Below are positions 60,632 to 64,000 of a stretch of DNA of 64,000 nucleotides, piece by piece. The translations under genes were made by a program, and so were the position numbers. The stretch spans positions 47,380-111,379 of the forward strand of contig JBILLQ010000003.1 of assembly GCA_044375975.1 (NCBI GenBank). Reading direction: 5' to 3'. This DNA is from UBA5018 sp044375975. Lineage in GTDB: Bacteria; Cyanobacteriota; Cyanobacteriia; PCC-6307; Cyanobiaceae. The stretch's first letter is position 1; each line of letters starts with the position of its first letter. The notes beneath the pieces were generated by a model. That model made no database searches and was not told the origin of the DNA. It saw only the letters and a list, made by a program, of their open reading frames with translations.

Positions 60632-61339
60632 AGCTGGGCCTGGGAGCCCCTGAAAAACCTAGACAGGCCAGAGAGGAAACCGCTGCGCAATGCCTCACGA
60701 GCATAAAAACGAGTAATTTTGCATCCATCCCTAGCAAAGACCTTCTGGGGAGACCATGGAAAATCGCTATTTCTGACTCCCTAGCACCTGATCACCCTTG
60801 CAGTACCATGACTACCTTAGCTCGTGGATTCCGAGCCACGGTTACCTTGGCCCATGAGCGCTGGTCTTTTAATGCTGGCCCATGGAGTTGGCCTATTGGT
60901 GCTGGCCTATTGGTGCTGGCCTATGGGTCTCCTGGCCCATGGATGCTGTCCCATAGATACTGGCTCATAAGCGCTGGCCGTTGGTCTCATGACCCATGGA
61001 TGCTGGCCCATGACCCATGGATGCTGGCCCATGGCTGTCTTAGCCAATGAAAGCCTTCCAAGACCTACCTAATACTAGTCGGCTAATCCAAAAATCTAGA
61101 ATAACCCTCGCCTGCCGAGCTTTACAACAGCATTATTGCCACACCTTTTGCCAAGGCAACACAGCTGAAGCAACTCTGCTGCTCCAGCTGAGGAAACTGA
61201 TGCAGCTGCCGGGGGTCAACCGCAGCAACCTGGAGAGGCGCTGCCAACAGCTGTGGAAGCTAGGCTCCAGCCAAGGGGGGCAGGGCCCGGGGGCCAGGAG
61301 CGTTCCAGCTGACAAAATAAGAAACCTCGCCGGCAAGGA
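60632..61339. repeat. 700-bp gap with a 14-bp tandem array
   Basis: From about 60847 to 61036 the sequence is a degenerate array of TGGCCTATTGGTGC / TGGCCCATGGATGC units, mostly 14 bp, some with 7-bp additions. GGCCTATTGGTGCT is perfect twice at 60890-60917. The Trp/Gly/His-rich frames read through it are repeat artefacts. From 61047 to 61339 there is a weakly protein-like frame on the plus strand that I do not accept as a gene. Confidence 0.75.
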
Positions 61340-61516
61340 ATGGCTCGCTACTTCGTCAAAAATCGCCGGGACGGTGCCCGGCTGCTCAGCTCGGCCCTGG
61401 TGATCACCGGCTCCGCCCTGTTCCGCCTCGATCACCCCATCGGCCAATTGCTGGCCCTGATGGGCGCCATGGTGTGCATCTACTGGTGGTTCTGCTACCG
61501 ACAACTGCAACACTGA
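61340..61516 (+). CDS. Small two-helix membrane protein upstream of xseA
   Basis: 58 residues, ATG at 61340. A basic amphipathic start (ARYFVKNRRDGARLL) is followed by two hydrophobic segments (SSALVITGSALFRL and GQLLALMGAMVCIYWWFCY). Its stop overlaps the xseA ATG in TGATG, which indicates real, coupled translation. Function unknown. Confidence 0.6.
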   Translation: MARYFVKNRRDGARLLSSALVITGSALFRLDHPIGQLLALMGAMVCIYWWFCYRQLQH

Positions 61517-62736
61517 TGGCCAGCGCAGCGCTGGATGGGCAGCTGGGCGCCAAGCTCCTGAACAGCTCGCTGGCCGGGCGGGATGGGGGTATGCCGCGCT
61601 ACGACGTGACGGCCCTGAACCAATCCATCGCCAACCTGCTGGAACGGGGCTTTGCGCCGCGATTTCTGTTGGATGCCACCGTGAGCCGGCCCCAACTGAA
61701 GAAAGGCCATCTATGGCTCAGCTTGGTGGATCAGCAATCTTCTATCAATGGGGTGATCTGGGCCTCCCAAATTGCCAAATTGAGTTACCTGCCCCAAGAC
61801 GGTGACGGGGTGGTGGTGGTGGGAAAGCTCAACTTCTGGGCCAACCGCGCCAACCTCAGCGTCCAGGTTTTGGACGTCCGCCCCAGTCTCAGCAGCGTGC
61901 TGCGGCAATTCGAACAGGTGAAGCAACGACTGGAACCCGAGGGACTATTCGAGCCGAGCCGCAAGTGCGCCCTGCCAGCGGCGGCCAGGGGAGTGGCACT
62001 GCTGACCAGTGTGCCCAGCTCGGCCCTGGCGGACATGTTGCGCACCGCCGCTGAACGCTGGCCTGGCACCCGTCTGCTGGTGGTGCCGATACCGGTGCAA
62101 GGCCAGGTGGAGCTACGCATCTGCCAAGCCCTGGAGGCCACCTGGCGCCGAGCCGGAGCCGAGGGCATCGAGGCAATAGTTCTTGCCCGAGGCGGCGGCA
62201 GCCGCGAAGACCTGGCGGTCTTCGACTCTGAGGCCCTGGCCCGACTCCTGGCCCGCTGCCCACTACCGGTGGTGACTGGCCTGGGCCATGAGGATGACAT
62301 CACCATTGCCGATCTGGTGGCCGATTACCGCGCCGCCACCCCCACAGCCGCCATGGTTGCCCTACTCCCCGACCGCAGGGCGGCCCTGGCCAGCCTCAGG
62401 CAGGATCGCCAACAACTCGCCAGGCTGGTGTCACTGCGATTGGGCGCCGAGCGGCACCAACTGCGCCAGCTGCGGGAGCGGCTGCTGGCTGTGCATCCAG
62501 GGTTGCTGCTCGCCGCCAGGCGACGCGATTTGCAGCAGGCCCAGCGGCTGCTGCAAGCCCTTTCCCCCCAGCAATTGCTGGAACGGGGCTTCAGCCTGGT
62601 GCGCAATGGCCAGGGGCAGCTGGTGCGCTCAGTGACGCAGCTACAGCCAGGAGAGATGCTGGAAGTGCAATTAGCAGACGGCCGCGCGGAGACAGAACTG
62701 CGTCAGATTTATCCCACCATGCCAAGCCCAGGCTGA
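61516..62736 (+). CDS. xseA: Exodeoxyribonuclease VII large subunit
   Basis: 406 residues from the ATG at 61516. N-terminal OB-fold (PRYDVTALNQSIANLLERGF, LWLSLVDQQSSINGVIWASQ, VVVVGKLNFWANRANLSVQV). The catalytic domain has GVALLTSVPSSALADML, IVLARGGGSREDLAVFDSEALARLLARCPLPVVTGLGHEDDITIADLVADYRAATPTAA in several blocks. A helical C-terminal region and the GFSLVRNGQGQLVRSV end follow. It degrades single-stranded DNA in repair. xseB follows after 4 nt. Confidence 0.95.
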   Translation: MASAALDGQLGAKLLNSSLAGRDGGMPRYDVTALNQSIANLLERGFAPRFLLDATVSRPQLKKGHLWLSLVDQQSSINGVIWASQIAKLSYLPQDGDGVVVVGKLNFWANRANLSVQVLDVRPSLSSVLRQFEQVKQRLEPEGLFEPSRKCALPAAARGVALLTSVPSSALADMLRTAAERWPGTRLLVVPIPVQGQVELRICQALEATWRRAGAEGIEAIVLARGGGSREDLAVFDSEALARLLARCPLPVVTGLGHEDDITIADLVADYRAATPTAAMVALLPDRRAALASLRQDRQQLARLVSLRLGAERHQLRQLRERLLAVHPGLLLAARRRDLQQAQRLLQALSPQQLLERGFSLVRNGQGQLVRSVTQLQPGEMLEVQLADGRAETELRQIYPTMPSPG

Positions 62737-62740
62737 ACCC

Positions 62741-63253
62741 ATGGCCCCAAGCCGCAACCCCAATTTGCCTAGGGAGCCAGGCCCCGACGATCCAGCGGCG
62801 GCCAGCGACTCTGCAGCCGTAACGCCAGCCACCGCAGGAGCAGCCACCACAATCACAACCATCTCACCAACAGGCACTGCACCGGCGGCTGAGCTGCCCG
62901 CAGCCAAGGTGAGCCGAAGTAGATCTAAAGATCAGAGCCAATCCAGCCAGTTGAGGCCCAAACAAAGCAAGGCGAAAACCGAAAGCAAGACCAAACAAAC
63001 AACTCCAGATCCCGAAACAGAGCAATCGATCGCCGCCGATCTGAGCTATGGCGAAGCCCGCATGGCCCTGGAGCTGACCCTGGCTCAACTCCAGGCCAGC
63101 GATCTCGACGTGGAATCAATGACTGGTCTGTTTAGTAGAGCCCAAAGTTACGCCGCCCGCTGCGAGACTCTGCTAATGCAGGTGGAACAAGAGGTGGCGC
63201 TATGGGACAGCGACAATCCCGAGCAAGCTCCACAGCCCTACCGACCGGCATGA
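62741..63253 (+). CDS. xseB: Exodeoxyribonuclease VII small subunit with long N-terminal extension
   Basis: 170 residues, twice the usual ~80. The conserved XseB helices are residues ~100-158 (LSYGEARMALELTLAQLQASDLDVESM, FSRAQSYAARCETLLMQVEQEV). The first ~98 residues are low complexity: an Ala/Thr/Pro part, then a basic Lys/Ser/Gln part (SKDQSQSSQLRPKQSKAK). It forms the exonuclease VII complex with XseA. A later start near 63040 is possible, but no ATG is well placed. Confidence 0.85.
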   Translation: MAPSRNPNLPREPGPDDPAAASDSAAVTPATAGAATTITTISPTGTAPAAELPAAKVSRSRSKDQSQSSQLRPKQSKAKTESKTKQTTPDPETEQSIAADLSYGEARMALELTLAQLQASDLDVESMTGLFSRAQSYAARCETLLMQVEQEVALWDSDNPEQAPQPYRPA

Positions 63254-63278
63254 AACCAATCATCCATTACCCCCAGCG

Positions 63279-63731
63279 ATGAGCAGGTCCACCCAGCCTC
63301 TTTCACCCGCACACTCCCAGGAAACAATGCAGCGTCGTCGCCCCAGCTCAGCAGAGCTGATCTACCTTGCACTGGCAATAGCGGGGGCGGTGCTGCCCTG
63401 GCTGGCAAATCTCGACTTCATCCGCGAAACCAATGGAGCCTTTGACATCGGACGCTTTGTGGCGATGGCCTCGGCCAATCCAGCGGCGGCCTCCCTATCG
63501 CGAGACCTGGCCATAGGCGCCACGGCCGTAGTAATTTGGATGGTAAGGGAATCGAAACGTCTACAGATGCGTGGCCTTGGCTGGGTGTTACTCAGCTGTG
63601 TCACCCTAGCCTTTGCCTGCGGGGCGCCCCTATTTCTCTACCTAAGAGAACGACGTTTGGCTGAGCTGGATCTCGACGCCATTGCCAAGGCGATCCCCAA
63701 TCCAGCAGACAGCCAAACAGAGGCCACCTGA
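63279..63731 (+). CDS. DUF2834 membrane protein
   Basis: 150 residues; an ATG at 63327 would give 134. Three to four hydrophobic segments carry the DUF2834 pattern: LIYLALAIAGAVLPWLANL, FVAMASANPAAASLSRDLAIGATAVVIWMV, and GWVLLSCVTLAFACGAPLFLYLRERRL. The family is small, membrane-bound and of unknown function. Confidence 0.75.
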   Translation: MSRSTQPLSPAHSQETMQRRRPSSAELIYLALAIAGAVLPWLANLDFIRETNGAFDIGRFVAMASANPAAASLSRDLAIGATAVVIWMVRESKRLQMRGLGWVLLSCVTLAFACGAPLFLYLRERRLAELDLDAIAKAIPNPADSQTEAT

Positions 63732-63960
63732 TCGCGATCGGCAGCGCCCTGGCCGCACTAAATAAACAACAAACGTCTAGACATTTGCAGGAAACAGGCA
63801 CAAGAAATAACCTAAGTGCTCGATTTCCGCCCATACTCTCTTGGCCTTCTTGGCTCTAATCGCTGTCTCGCCTCTAAGTAGGTTGGCAAAAATTTTTCGA
63901 GGTTGGGCCGTCGACAATTTTGATGTATCATAGGATTTATTTCCGTATTGAGAGGTCCTT
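63732..63960. other. AT-rich approach to the transposase start
   Basis: About 230 bp without a gene. Composition becomes AT-rich after ~63830, and a GAGAGG ribosome-binding site sits 7 nt before the ATG at 63961. The left inverted repeat of the suspected insertion sequence should be here, but its partner is outside the window. Confidence 0.4.
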
Positions 63961-64000
63961 ATGAGCGCGAGGCTTCGAGTTTTTCTGACTCCCGAGGAAG
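63961..64000 (+). mobile_element. N terminus of a probable IS630-like transposase (cut by window end)
   Basis: Only the first 13 codons are visible (MSARLRVFLTPEE). This matches the start of helix-turn-helix/IS630-type transposases, which commonly begin with ARLRV-L--EE. The good ribosome-binding site and the AT-rich leader fit. The call is tentative because so little is seen. Confidence 0.45.

Noticed and set aside
61047..61403. 118-codon frame before xseA
   Set aside because: It begins in the repeat array and overlaps the better supported small membrane gene at 61340 in another frame; no domain seen.

Overview
The window is chromosomal DNA from a GC-rich picocyanobacterium of the Synechococcus/Cyanobium/Vulcanococcus type. 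This rests on a CpcG rod-core linker next to a CpcS-type bilin lyase, a cyanobacterial suf operon headed by the ferredoxin:thioredoxin reductase catalytic chain and facing sufR, a NDH-2 enzyme, and several small families (DUF4912, DUF2973, DUF2834, GrrA) typical of cyanobacteria. The strain assignment is inference from gene content and codon style, because no rRNA is present.

Layout. 0-2.2 kb: end of an osmoprotectant-binding protein, then a two-gene unit of a J-domain protein and an HNH-nuclease-like protein. 2.5-11.9 kb: a methyltransferase, ftrC-sufB-sufC-sufD-sufS (minus strand) facing sufR, and an EamA exporter. 12.2-17.0 kb: cpcS-like lyase, cpcG, a DUF4912 protein and a lipoprotein with two phospholipase D motifs. 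17.3-25.3 kb: an AT-rich island with pgsB, pgsC and pgsA (poly-gamma-glutamate type capsule synthesis and export) plus an Alg44-like membrane-fusion protein and a secreted papain/NlpC-like peptidase. 25.7-28.3 kb: a complete GrrP-GrrA-GrrM unit (radical-SAM cyclophane RiPP). 28.5-33.5 kb: FAD monooxygenase, secreted small proteins, phosphoglucomutase. 33.5-39.1 kb: an RND efflux operon with two adaptors, whose pump gene carries an in-frame TAA. 39.1-64 kb: mostly housekeeping genes (rarA fusion, prxQ, coaX, cysH, ndh-2, hflX, 1-Cys peroxiredoxin, anmK, ABC-F ATPase, Deg protease, hrpB, xseA/xseB), several small membrane proteins, and the first codons of a probable IS630-like transposase at the right edge.

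The most unusual feature is not a gene. Many gene junctions hold short tandem arrays with 7-19 bp units. Each locus has its own unit sequence, yet the units often stay in exact register while drifting in sequence: about 30 heptamers at 11954-12163, 16-mers at 42552 and 48431, 17-mers at 3248 and 28737, and about 17 18-mers at 22380. Similar repeats intrude into the ends of coding genes (sufS, sufC, sufR, grrA, the RND gene). A separate family of roughly 100-bp MITE-like elements with TAA flanks lies beside the capsule island and at 54.6 kb.

Functionally, the island looks able to make, export and trim an anionic polyglutamate-like polymer. The grr unit next to it looks able to make a cyclophane-bearing secreted peptide. 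The suf/ftr unit joins Fe-S assembly to the ferredoxin-thioredoxin system.
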